Position numbers and translations under genes: made by a program
Shown here: positions 25,160 to 36,212 of the stretch, piece after piece
Position numbering within the stretch: the stretch's first letter is position 1
How the letters are laid out: the number at the start of each line of letters is the position of its first letter
The notes under the pieces: generated by a model
What the model was told of the DNA's origin: nothing
The model's database searches: none
Seen by the model: only the letters and a program-made list of their open reading frames with translations
Source: Isoetes taiwanensis
Taxonomy: Eukaryota; Streptophyta; Lycopodiopsida; Isoetales; Isoetaceae
Direction: 5' to 3'
Length of the DNA stretch: 64,000 nucleotides
Assembly (NCBI GenBank): GCA_021234155.1
Contig: JAJEKV010000132.1
Coordinates: 744,001 to 808,000 of the forward strand

Positions 25160-25711
25160 GGTTTCAAAGAATAGAGAATAAGGTACTACTGAGAGAGAAG
25201 AGGAAGCGCCGATGAGACATTGATGAAGAACCCCGCCTAATATAGCGATCTCCCAACCAGAGAAGGCATGCAATACATGCATACGAGACTCGCCCCCTCT
25301 AGAATCTCGATCCGAGGGCTCGGATCGATGGAATTCTAGAATGGGGCTCGCATGAAAACGACAAAAACCTCCCAAATAGAAGAGAACTTCCTTATCAAAA
25401 CGGGATCGAGGACGAAGGTCAAAGGATTATGGCTAAAGAAGAGGCAAGGCCGAGAAAGGACATGCTACAACATGAAAGAAATACCAAATTGGTCAATCCA
25501 AGTAGGGAGAAGCCCCTCCCCTGCATGGTTTCAAATAAAAGAGAATAAGGTACTGTTGAGAGAGAAGAGGAAGCGCCGATGAGACGTTGATGAAGAACCC
25601 CACCTAATATAGCGATCTCCAACCAGAGAAGGCATGCAATGCATGCATGCGAGACATGCATGCTCGCCCCCTCTAGAATCTCGATCCGAGGGCTCGGATC
25701 GATGAAATTTT
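25160..25711. repeat. Direct repeat of about 176 bp, copies 367 bp apart, ending in a hairpin
   Basis: Copies at 25,160-25,335 and 25,527-25,711 share GAGAGAGAAGAGGAAGCGCC through CCCCCTCTAGAATCTCGATC. Both end with the near-perfect hairpin ATCCGAG GG CTCGGAT. Copy 2 has an extra CATGCATG-type insertion. A fragment just after copy 2 is shared with 18,351. No coding content is recognised. Confidence 0.85.
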
Positions 25712-25813
25712 CGAATGGCCAGTTTTTGTGTTCTTTGCGAGTCCCTTCCCAGAATTTGCTGCCAATATATGAACCAATATATGAACCAAGAAATAACAAA
25801 ATGTTATATCAAC

Positions 25814-26160
25814 GCAGTGTTGGCCTAGTGGTCAGGCTTTGAATCAAGGTATCCTCTTTCAAGTTTCACAACCCGCTGGCTACCACTAGATAATTGAAAA
25901 AAAAATAGAGAAGGGAAAAAACATTCATCGTTGTGGCAGTCTAGTGGTTAGGCTATCAACCTCGGGTGTCCCCTGTTGAAGCTCAAAACCCATTGGTTTC
26001 CACCATGTGCAAAGACTAAAAAAAAGTAAGGGGGGGGGGTATATAATGATCTGAGATCATCTGGCGGATGTTGGGTGGTTAAGTTATCGAACTGGAGTAT
26101 CCCCCATCGAAGCTCAAAACTCATTGACAGCTGTTGGATGAAATAAATTGACGTAAGAAA
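25814..26160 (+). mobile_element. Three tandem tRNA-derived SINE-like units
   Basis: Three units about 120 bases apart each have an A-box-like and a B-box-like pol III element in tRNA spacing. Unit 1 has TGGCCTAGTGGT (25,821) and AAGTTTCACAACCC (25,861). Unit 2 has TGGCAGTCTAGTGGTTAGG (25,933) and GAAGCTCAAAACCC (25,979). Unit 3 has TTGGGTGGTTAAG (26,069) and GAAGCTCAAAACTC (26,110). Units 1 and 2 are followed by A-rich tails (A9 and A8). TGGCCTAGTGGT is the usual start of plant tRNA-derived SINEs. The units are clearly diverged from each other, so they are either old insertions or an old tandem array. Confidence 0.55.
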
Positions 26161-26830
26161 TAAAAAGGATCATGCACTATAAAAGCAGCATCTCTTTATC
26201 TTATCTTATCTTTATCCTATGGGCTCCAAAATATAAGAATACAAGTTCAACTCTCATATTTTTCCTAATTGATTTACTTATGTACTTATTGATAGGTGTC
26301 TTATTAAAGAAGGCTTGAAGTTTAGGGCAAATCCAACTTCACAGCGTCGTAGCTAAAGAAATTCGCGGCAGCTTAGGCCGACGGATAAATTTCTTGTATA
26401 TAATAGAGTTTATATGGATCCAAGTCTTTTGCCTAACGTTTATTTTGTGTGAGGCCAAGGTTAGGTTGCAATAACTGCTTGACGGACCATAGAACATGAA
26501 ATAATACTAGTTTGTAAGAGAACAAAAAAAAAAACGAGAATAGCATGAAAGGCCATTTTACATTTTTCTCATAACACCATAACAAAACAATGACATGGCA
26601 ATATTAAGACTCATGGGATTGAACGGTGTGAAGTAGAAGCATGTTAAGTAAGCATATACCTTGCACGGCGTTAAGTAAAAGAGGTGCTCAATATGCATGC
26701 ATTGCATGTATATATAGTATGCATGCACTATGTGCATGCATTGTATACATGTAATGCATGCACGTGTACATGTCAAGACCATAGATTTTGAGTGGAAACT
26801 AACTAAAAATACTCCACACGCTCTAAAAGT

Positions 26831-26888
26831 ACTATCGACGTACCGTGACACAAATATAAACTATCGACGTACCGTGACACAAATAGAA
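26831..26888. repeat. 29-bp tandem repeat, two copies
   Basis: ACTATCGACGTACCGTGACA followed by CAAATA is repeated almost perfectly. Confidence 0.9.
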
Positions 26889-26917
26889 GATTGAGATTGA
26901 CTGACTAGAAGGAACTT

Positions 26918-27277
26918 TGCATGCAAAAGCATGTTAATGTAAACTTGAGATTCACTAGATGTCAAGGGGTCTCACATGCAACAACATGTGGATGGAAACG
27001 TAAGTTTGACAGGGTGAGAAGGAGCGTATACATGCATGGACTGACAGAGAAGGTGCTATGCATGCATGGGCATAGGCATGTATATCCAAACCAAAGGTGC
27101 ATGCAAAAGCATGTTAATGTAAACTTGAAATTCACTGGATGTAAAGTGGTCTCACATGCAAAAGCATGTGGATGGAAACCTAAGATTGATCGGGTGAGAA
27201 GGGGCGTATACATGCATTGACTGACAGAGAAGGTGCCATGCATACATGGGCATAGGCATGCATGTCCAAACCAAAGG
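26918..27277. repeat. 180-bp tandem duplication rich in CATGCA words
   Basis: Copies at 26,918-27,097 and 27,098-27,277 both begin TGCATGCAAAAGCATGTTAA and both end at CATGTCCAAACCAAAGGT or a close variant, with only scattered differences. Each unit contains four or more CATGCA/TGCATG (RY) words. Together with the stretch from 26,690 there are at least ten. Short open frames across the repeat have no recognisable product. Confidence 0.9.
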
Positions 27278-27299
27278 TTAGGAGGCCAAACTAGCTCTC

Positions 27300-27307
27300 T
27301 ATAAATA
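27300..27307 (+). promoter_or_regulatory. TATA box downstream of RY-rich tandem repeat
   Basis: CTCTCTATAAATACT is a consensus plant TATA box about 25 bases after the RY-rich tandem repeat. The leader that would follow (ACAACACCACAATCAT) is typical in composition, but the first ATG (27,343) opens a frame of only four codons. CATGCA repeats near a TATA box are known as binding sites of B3-domain seed regulators. Here no gene follows, so the promoter role is inferred. Confidence 0.35.
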
Positions 27308-27427
27308 CTACTAGTATACCCTCATAGAAATACAACACCACAATCATATGAAAAAACCATAGCAAATTAATTGTATAATTATATGTTTTGCGCGACCAAC
27401 CACTTTTGGTGATATTTGTTTCTGTCC

Positions 27428-27735
27428 TTCCAGCCTTGAGATGATGAAACAATAGGAAATGTTGTGTTGTAATTCCAAAGATGTGACCAAGTGGTTTATT
27501 GTGATGACATAGACTCCTATGTCCGGATGTTAAGAGTTGTGGGCTCCCCTAGAAATTCTTAGTAAATAGGTCAATAGATGTAGAAACTCTTAGTAAATAG
27601 GTCAATAGATGTGGACAAATATAGGGGGGACAATGAACCCACATAAGGCATAACGTGCTATAAATTTGCTACACAACATGAAGCATAAGAATTTGTTACA
27701 CAACATAAGGCATAAGACATAACGTGTTAGAAAAT
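27428..27735. repeat. Dispersed repeat R1, copy 1 (copy 2 at 48,411-48,665)
   Basis: Both copies start AGCCTTGAGATGATGAAA. They share GATGTTAAGAGTTGTGGGC, AGAAATTCTTAGTAAATAGG and CATAACGTG, and end at TAGAAAATTT. Copy 1 carries an extra 33-bp internal tandem duplication (TCTTAGTAAATAGGTCAATA). Function and family are unknown; it is non-coding. Confidence 0.85.
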
Positions 27736-28044
27736 TTTTTTTTTTTTTGGGAAAAAATATGCTATTTTTTTTGTCCCAACGAAAGATAGAATATTCGAAA
27801 AAATAGATGTGTCATCACGTAGATAAAAAATCATCTTGCAAATAGCAATTACAACTCTACGGGTTAGATATTCGAAATTTTCCCTTTTTTGGATTGCCCG
27901 TAGGGGGCAACCCTCTTGTTGGAGGGTGGAGTGACATATAAAAGGCCTTGATTTGGTTTGAATATAATATTCCATGAAATATTTTAATTCCGCGCTCGTG
28001 ATTGTTTGGGATTATTTACTCATGTTGAAGTAGGCTTGCCCTAC

Positions 28045-28118
28045 TGAGACCAAATTAACACTTACTGTTGAATTATGGAAGTGAGACCAAATTAGCACTT
28101 ACTGTTGAATTATGGAAG
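28045..28118. repeat. 37-bp tandem repeat, two copies
   Basis: TGAGACCAAATTAACACTTA and the following 17 bases recur immediately with one or two changes. Confidence 0.9.
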
Positions 28119-28119
28119 T

Positions 28120-30830
28120 TAAGCTTTAGAATAAAATGAAGCCTGAGGCAGTCTAGAGAGGTCAGGAAGAATCTCAGCCTTTCCGACATCTTTATGCTTT
28201 AAATGAATTAAAGCTTGCATTAGATAGTGTAGAGCGGTACTTACGATCTCAGGCCTGCAAATTGATGAATGAAATTTGGGTGAAATTTGCATAGAATGGA
28301 GTCTGGATGCAGAGACACAGAGCATCAGAGATGTGCTTTGCCGGTTTGCGGTCCTTACCCCTGCTTTATGGTGCTGACAAACTCTAAAAACCTAACAAGT
28401 ATATTTCCTGCATAATTTAAGCTAAGCGGAAGAGGCCTATGAAAATCTAGATTTCATCTGGAAATATATAAAGAAACCAACAAATTTTGACTGGAAAACT
28501 TCCTGGAATTTTTTCCCCCTGTCGAAAATTCTCAATTTCAACAGGTAGAATGCTAGTGTTCCTAGGAATTTGGCACACACTGCCTGGTGCTTTAACCCTT
28601 TTGCTGAACATTTTTTTCTCCACCAACATCCTTAAGAATCTGAGTACTAGTGTGTCAAAACCTATGAAGGAGTTGTTACCAGAATTGCAATTCCATAGAG
28701 GTTCAGAAGGCTTTCAAAAGGTATCATATTTATTACCCAGAGCAGAGAAGGTAAGCTCTAAGCTATATACAAGCAGCTATTTCGGCTATTTCGGCTCCAA
28801 GAAACTCAGAAAGCAATCAAGTGCTCTTGATTTTCCACCCTCTTCCTGCAAATCCCTAAGAATTGTCAAAATTTAAATCCAACTCTGGATTTTGCATTTC
28901 CTTGCGCCCTTCTTGCATGGTTATGTTTTTGCTTAACTCGCAGAGGCATGGAAAAAAAGAGCAAATTCGAAATGGGTCACAGAGATTCAACCCAAATCCG
29001 ACATGGCTCATAGTTATTGAATTAAAATCTGGCATAAACAGGGGATAAAAAGTGAAATCTGGCCTATGATATAGCGCAGGAGCCAAAAATAATAGAGATT
29101 GTGGAGTTTGGATTGAAATTAGTGGGTGAAACACTTTGGGGCTCAAATCCGGCAATAGGCATAGATTTGAAACAGAGATTTGGATCAAATCCAGCAAGGA
29201 TTCAGATAGAGTGAAGCTGGAAAGCAGAGTGATTTTAGGAGAAGATGGAAGCATCGGCATGGGAATCACTGTGTTCTATCCCCGTTTTTGATCAATCCAT
29301 CTGTTTCCATAGAACAACCAGAGATTTTGGAACCTGATTTACTTCAACTGGCCTGGTTTTCATGTTATTGGCCAGGGTAATCTTGGCCCCAAAATGAGGA
29401 ACGTAACTCTCAAACAAACACAGGCCCCCATTTCTAATTGTCTTATATCGGTTTACCGCTCACACTATCTCCCCCCGATTGGGGTTATTAAAAAAAAAAA
29501 ACATCAGATTCTGATGAGATGGAAATTACACGTGGATAGGCTAGAATTTGAGGAAAGGCGGTAGGCCGGTAGGGCTGGTGTGCTAAAAATGGAAACCCTT
29601 CCAAATTTCTTTAAAATCCGGAAGGGTTTCCAAGTAATTAATGCTTGGAATTAATTTTTTAAGGCTTTTTTTTTTTCAAAAAGGATTTTTTATTTTTTTT
29701 CTTTAGCTCTTCCTCCCGCTCGTCTTCCTCCGGCGGTGGCGATTGAGGAAGGCAGCAATCAGATACAGAGAAACCTAATCTGATTTTTATTCTGTGCCCC
29801 TCACAATCTAGAGCAAGAAACGTAGATTCCTTATACACAGGTGAGAACCGCCAGAGCTCAAAAAGGGGCCAAAATAATGACCAGACTTCAAGGAACAAGC
29901 AAGATCCGGCTGGCTATGGAGTTTCCAGTCCACCGGGAGAGCCTCCACCTGCAGGGGCAATGTTTTATTCATCAGATCATCTGGTTCCGAGCGGCCCTGA
30001 TCCACTCCACAACAGATAGCATCAATCAGGTGAAGAAATTTTATGTTGAATCTTCATTGTCAAGGAAGAAATCTTCCGTTTAAGCCATAACTTGCTGCAC
30101 AAGGCATTATTTGTTCGATCTGCCATTTGGGCATTCGAAATTTCTGCTCTAGGAGGCATTATTTGATGTGGGTTTTGCATTGCGAGTAAGAAAAAAAGAG
30201 GCACTAATCCACGATTTGGCCATTTGGGTAGTGCAAATTTGTTGAAGAGCCCTGTTTTTTTAGTGTAGAAAAAGGCCAAGGGGACAGAATTATGGATTAA
30301 AAATTCTTGGCAGACTGGACGGAACATTCTAGCTGGATTGAACCCGATGTGGGTCTGCTCCATCATCACGAAGCAGTTTCTTGAGCACAGAGTACCGGAC
30401 AAGAAAAACTAAATGCGCTGCAGCGGCGGGCAAAATAGGGCACAAATCCGCAAGAAAAAGAAACAGGAGCGTTATCAATCCCATCTTTGACAAGTCCAAA
30501 TCAATGCGCAAGCCTGCAAAATGGCAGAGTTCATTGTAACTTTGCAGATTTGTTACAGAAAAATCATCCCTCATTCAGGCCCTAAATTTTTTCTTGCATC
30601 TCTACTCTGTTAGGGCAAGAAAGAAAAGCTCAAGAATCGGCAAGAAAGAAAAGCTCAACTCTTAAGTGATGAAAGAACGGCATTTTCTACATTTAAAGAA
30701 CGGCATGGAAAGGTGGGTTCTTTTATACGATGCAAATGTCTATATGAGCAAGAACGTTTTCGTGTCCTCATCTTCTTCTTTTTTGTAAGATTTAGGTTGC
30801 AAAACCACAATTTGTTCTAATCTGGTGTTG
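28120..30830. other. Stretch without a recognised gene
   Basis: Open frames of 60-137 codons overlap on both strands and none is recognised. At 29,660-29,850 a pyrimidine-rich start followed by TACACAG|GTGAGAACC looks like a 5' leader exon with a splice donor, but no matching coding exon was found. An isolated 12-bp inverted pair of the GGAAACCCTTCC family lies at 29,591-29,631. Confidence 0.5.
29591..29631. repeat. Inverted pair of GGAAACCCTTCC (solo copy of the 36-kb array motif)
   Basis: GGAAACCCTTCC at 29,591 and its reverse complement GGAAGGGTTTCC at 29,620 form a 12-bp stem with a 17-base loop. The same 12-mer makes up the array at 36.2-36.7 kb. Confidence 0.85.
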
Positions 30831-30838
30831 GGCAGCAG

Positions 30839-31521
30839 CTGTTGGTGCTGGCCTTTTGAAAAGTGAGGACATTATGTTATCAGCTTTGAGGCTTCGTATT
30901 CAATATGATATCCTCTTTGAAGAAGAAAATCTTAACCTGCTTATACTGAGGTGAGTAATTTTTGCAAGGTTTATAATATTTGGAGCAGAGATGAAAAAAG
31001 TTGCAATTATGTGACATAATCAACAGCTCAGATTAGATATGAACAACAGAATAGACTGTAAAAGACAAAGAGTTGTTAACAAACATGCAAAGCAGTTCTA
31101 CAAAAGTGGTCCCCAACCTGCAATGCACATTGCACATGCTTCTTGTGTAGCCTAATCAATCAAGGGTAGATGTATCCGCCTGTATTTTCTCATTTTAACT
31201 TTTCTGCCCTTCTAAGTTCCATTGTTTCTCCTTGAAAAGGTGTGGAAAATGTAGGCTTAAGAATGTGAAAATGTTCCAGCAAGTTTCTACCATTATCTTT
31301 GATGCAAAGCTGGCATTTGCAGTTCAGGAATACAAGCTTGCCTTTGAAGACCATCAGTAAACCAGTAATTTCTTTCGGACACGCAAATGTTTTTCGAAAG
31401 CATGTTCTATAACAATTCCTCATCTGCAAAATCATCATAAGACTTGAGGCCTGCAAACAGTTTAAAGTTCAACATTCATCAACATCCAAAAGATTTGAGG
31501 GAAATGGACAAGCTTCTTGAG
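30839..31521 (+). pseudogene. Two orphan exon-like segments of an unrecognised gene
   Basis: Segment 1 (30,839-30,950) follows a 3' splice-site sequence (GTTGGGCAG) and ends at a consensus donor (CTGAG|GTGAGT). It is open and reads GAGLLKSEDIMLSALRLR, then QYDILFEEENLNLLIL. Segment 2 (31,461-31,521) follows CTGCAAACAG and ends GAG|GTAATT. It reads KFNIHQHPKDLREMDKLLE. The charged, helical character and good splice signals suggest real exons of a host gene or of a gene fragment moved by a transposon. I do not recognise the family, and no further exons were found. Confidence 0.4.
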
Positions 31522-34087
31522 GTAATTCCAGGGGACCATGGCCTGCAAAACCACTTGGCATATGAAATGAAAGACAGACTTGTGCTTTGCCTGATGATAT
31601 TTGCAATGCTTACATCCTTTATGTTTTCATCTCTTATAACAGTCATATATTCTTACTCTACAACAGTTTGATAATCTAATAGGCATGCTCCACAATAACA
31701 TATGTGAATCAACTATGAAGGTTACTCCAATGATGTAAATGCTTCCACTGGATCTGGACAAGTGCCTATGTCCGATCTAGGAGCATCTCCTATCTGTTAT
31801 ACCCTCTCCTTTTGGTAAGAACTCTTCCCAGCATCTTCATACATTAGACTTCGATCTGCAGGTTTTGGCCAGAAAAGATTTTTACACGATTTTTGAAGTC
31901 CAGGGACTGTGTGCAGAATGCTTTTGTTTGAGGATGACGTCTTCAATAGACTTTCTAAAAGTGATATCATATGCAGTTTAGCAAGGCAATATATTCACTT
32001 TAGAAATCTTATTCAGCTTTTTATGCAGTCACTGTGCACAGGAAGGCTCATTGCTCATCAGAGTCGGTATCCTGCATAGCTTTGTAACTGCCTTTTGGTA
32101 AATTGCGACTCTGCAATTGTGGAACAAATTGTGAAATTGCAAATTGTGACTGATAAATTGTGAGATTGACAGTAATGTTTATGAAAGTTGTTTAAGAGAA
32201 CGCCCAAGGCTTCCTATAATTGCAGTTCAGTGGAGCCGTATTGAAATTTACTATGCATAGCTTCTGAACTGCCGCACTTGAGTCGAGATAGACCACAGAG
32301 CTCTTTCACGAATGTTACTTGCAAATTTTAAGTTGTTTAAGTTGGCTTAATATATACAATACATGCTGCTCCATTGTTACATCAGATGGGCTTTTGTAAT
32401 TGAACAATATAGAAATCAGGTGGCATTTTGTTTTTGATGAGCTGTGGTGCTGTTACACATTACAGTGACATTGCCTTACATTGTAGAATGAAAGTTGCTA
32501 GCCAATTCTGCATTATAAATTATCTTGGTTACCATGTGTTACAACACTAGTTTCTCTCTCCTCTCTTTTCTCTGAGTTGGCTACAATCCTAATTCGCCTT
32601 TTAGGATTGCACTAGTAAACGTGTGCCCGGCGTTGCCGGGCTATTGTCTCGGTAAGTGTTTTTACAAAGCCTTTACCGTCCATATGTGCAATTTCGACAA
32701 CAACGCATATTAATATTGGTACGAATAGATATTATTTCCTTTTAGCCGCAGTAAAAGGGAAATGCACGGCATTGTCGCACATAAGTATGATTATATTGGT
32801 GTCCGACATTGCCGCACTTATGTTGCACATGCAATTAATGTAAGAATGTTTACTCAAAAAAGAAAATTACTCGTGATCCCTGTAGAGATGCTGTCGTCCG
32901 ATCCTCCCTATTTGCTTTATGCAGAAAGCTGCTAAAACTTGTAATGAAAATGAATTTGAAGACCTTGGCACAAATCCACGATACACCCTCCACTATATCC
33001 TGCATAACGTCTACCACTGCCCACTGCCAAATACGAAAATATTATGCAACGCACAGAGAATATATTCTGGTCCCAAAATTTCATTTTTAATAGGGAAATG
33101 GGATGTTACCAGATGGCTGGAAAAAAGATAGATAGATAGTATTTTTATATCATGCCACACTCTAGAACAAAAAGGAGACACTCATGGAAGCAAAAATGTA
33201 CCCGGCGTTGTCGAGCATAAGTAGAGGGCATATATCTATAGTCAAGATTAAGTATTCAAAGCCGAAAAACGAATCACACCTGTATAAAATCACAAAATAA
33301 CACAATGATGTTTCTATGGCAATCTAATCATCTATTCAATTGTACTTAGAAAAACACTTCAAAAGATGCTAACTAATGCCAAAGCACAAAAACAACATGA
33401 AATTGTTAAAGTACCTTTGTGTGTTAATTAATCACAAATGTGGATGAGCATGGTGGTGTTCATCCCATGACAATTTTTATTGTAGTTTCATGACTTCCAC
33501 GTCTAATATAATGAAGTAGCAAGAGGACAGAATGATAGCACTCAACTATATTTCAATCACAAAATACACTTCTATCACGAGATGAACAAATACGTTAGAA
33601 GGAACCAACATAAGTTAATGGGCATAGCGTCCGTTTCTCTGGCACCTCCAATATGCAAGAAGTCTCGGCTTCAACAAAACCATATTTGGTGTGCCATGGA
33701 GGATTGATTACCCTTTTTTATTCAAGATCCAGTTTGCTTTCCTTTTTGGGCACTGAAAGTGGTGGTTCACAATTACGGCTCTAAAACATGGGCCTTAATT
33801 TCCCTATTATACAGTAACATATTCAATTTCAATTTTGCATTTTTTAGGCAAAGGCATAGATGCAAGAAACTTACACTAACTCATAAGAAATTGAAAAATT
33901 CATAACTGTATCTAAAACACAAAGGCCAGTCATTTTGTCTTCATATAAGCTTAGTCTGCTCAATATAAGGGACGCTTTTCACAATCTTGAAATGCCAAGC
34001 CATGTGATCTCAAATGTAGCATTATATACGTTTCCTCAAAGTAACAAACCTCAATGATCTTGACTTAGAATAAACCTGCATGCATGA

Positions 34088-34147
34088 TGCTTGGCATTTG
34101 CAATTGATGCTTGGCATTCGCTATTGCTGCTTGGCATTTGCAATTGA
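34088..34147. repeat. 20-bp tandem repeat, three copies
   Basis: TGCTTGGCATTTGCAATTGA occurs at copies 1 and 3, with a four-base variant in the middle copy. Confidence 0.9.
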
Positions 34148-35044
34148 TGGATGCCTTTTTAGACAAACCCATTTTCAAATATAAGCCTTATCAATAATCT
34201 GAAAAGAAAAAAGATCCTTCAAATGGTAAGTTTCAAGTAAACACCAGACTCAAAATAGAAAGGCCAGACCAAGTGTACAATTTGGCACATCCAGACAAAT
34301 AGATGACTTCAAACTCCAATTGATGGCCCTCGTAGGAAAATGTGCTGCAAGAGAAATAAAAAGTGTAACCGATTAAAAGGGTTATAAGGGCGCCAGAAGT
34401 ATCGAATTCTAAATAAAAAATGGACATGAGATAAGTACCCAGCGTGGCATAAAGCACTGAAAAGCGTAGACAATTTACTATTGGCAAACCATACTTGAAA
34501 TTACAAATTATAGCGGAAACAGGAGCTTTCTGTAAGTCAGCTCTTCAAATATATATTTAGATCCCCTTCACAAAAAGTCTGCATTGATCTTATATCTGAT
34601 GTCCAAACATAATTCACCAGCCATTTTCTTGTTTCCTATTCCAAAAGATTTGAAAGCACACTAAGAACATATCAAGAAGCAAAATAACAGGCGAACTTAA
34701 ATGGTTGAAAGCCCTAAAATACCATAGCAACAAACAAAATCTATTCACAGCTCTGTGCCTCTTTGCAAGGAAGAGAGGGCCTGATGTCACCGGATGAGCA
34801 GATGCCTACCAGTTTGAATCAGAGGTCGAAATGATGGAAGGGCAGAAAAGGCTAGATATCAATGACGCCATACACGGGTTATCTATCGTTATATTCCATT
34901 ACAAAGAAAGTAAACAAATGAGAACAGAGTTTGCCTTTCTTATCCGTCATAACAGATCGTTAATATTCTACACAATATGGGTAATCCTAATGCCATGGTG
35001 TAGCCATTACCAGGCTCAAATACTCCATTGTTTCAGAATCAAAC

Positions 35045-35251
35045 GCCATAGCCAATTCTTGGTTCTCTGCTACGAAATCACAAAAATCAAGAATTTAGTG
35101 CATGCCAAAGATTAAACCTTCAGCAATGAATCCCAAACTCACATACTCCACAAATTCTGAACACAAATGCCATAGCCAGTTCTTGGTTCTCTGATACAAA
35201 ATCACAAAAATCAGAAAGTTGGTGCATGCCATAGATTAAATCTTCAGCAAT
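35045..35251. repeat. Tandem duplication inside Helitron H1, period about 120 bp
   Basis: Two diverged copies share CGCCATAGCCAATTCTTGG or its variant, TTCTCTG, AAATCACAAAAATCA, TGCATGCCA and AGATTAAA. Non-coding. Confidence 0.8.
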
Positions 35252-35668
35252 TGAAGCCCTAAAGGTCTGACGAAAGATGGAGGAAGCCAAGGCTGGTCAA
35301 TCCATTTTTAATACTCGTTGCCGAATGAACCTGATGCATGCTTCCAGAATTTTTGAGCCTTTGAAGAAAGATGGAAGGTGAAGGGAGGCCGGATAATTAG
35401 CCGGCATATACTTATAATGTATCCTAAAACAGAACATAAATAAAACGGTAAAACAAAGTGATCGGTGGAATTTTTTTCTTTGCCAGAAATGGTACTGAAG
35501 AAAAAGCCTAGAACTACTAACCAGCTCGATCAAGAATTTTATTCAATGTTTAGGATAATCACATCAAGCATAAAGAGATAATAGCGAAAGAAAATCAGGG
35601 AAACGAAAAAAAAGCATCTTCGTTATCAGAAGTAAATGAAACCAAAGCTTCAAATCAGAAAAAATCAC

Positions 35669-35738
35669 CTGAAGCAAGCTTGCTATCTGGGCGCCTGGAG
35701 CTGTTGCTGGATGAAGATCTGCCGCCTTGTTTCCGCAT
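35669..35738 (-). pseudogene. Probable captured first exon of a host gene
   Basis: On the minus strand an ATG at 35,738 opens MRKQGGRSSSSNSSRRPDS, continuing to KLAS. It ends exactly at a CAG|GTG donor (35,669/35,668), and G/C-rich leader-like sequence precedes it. A start codon, a basic Ser/Arg-rich N-terminus and a consensus donor are what a captured first exon should look like. The exon lies in the same orientation as Helitron H1 and near its 5' end. The parent gene is not recognised, and no second exon was identified inside H1. Confidence 0.35.
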
Positions 35739-36212
35739 TTTGAAAACGTGGGAAGCGGAGGAGAGGAATTCTTCCGGATTAGCCGGGCACAGACATAACA
35801 CATAATTATGAACGCCTCACGAAAAAAATGCTCACAAAACATTCCGGTGCCAAAATCACGCTTTTGGTCGGAAAAAAGAGCGTTACCGGCGTTACCGGCG
35901 GCCGGAAAAAAGAGGACACCCACCTCCAAAAACTTTTTAAGTAGATATGTGTTTCTTTGTTTTTTCATCCCCTAGCCAAAGTAACATTGGAACTTGTCGA
36001 TTGTAAATGTTGTTTGTTCGGCTCGGATCTAGATGCTCGAATCTAGATGCTACACTTTCATTGTCATGTTGGGGGTGTTTAGCTTGGCGCTTTTACATCC
36101 CTTGTGTGTTTCCTCTTATAAAATTACATGATTGCATGTATCCTCTTATACAATTATGTGATAACAAGAAAACTAGAAATTTGTTCCCCTTAAAACTTTT
36201 TTGATGAAAGGT

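Larger units (their letters stand above)
32612..35945 (-). mobile_element. Non-autonomous Helitron H1 (3' end at left; right end tentative)
   Basis: The left boundary reads A|CTAGTAAACGTGT and then the hairpin GCCCGGC GTT GCCGGGC (32,625-32,641). On the minus strand this is a Helitron 3' end: hairpin, about 9 bases, CTAG, then host T. The right end is proposed at GTAGA|T (35,945), which on the minus strand gives A|TCTACTTAAAAAG, a typical 5'-TC start, but no sister copy confirms it. Inside there are further degenerate hairpin motifs near 32,764, 32,800 and 33,200, a 20-bp triple repeat (34,088), a 120-bp duplication (35,045-35,251) and a captured first exon (35,669-35,738). No transposase is encoded. 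Confidence 0.6.

Noticed and set aside
26921-27243. Open frames of 93-99 codons across the 180-bp repeat
   Set aside because: Present on both strands because the repeat lacks stops in those frames. No known motif, and the encoded text repeats with the DNA unit.
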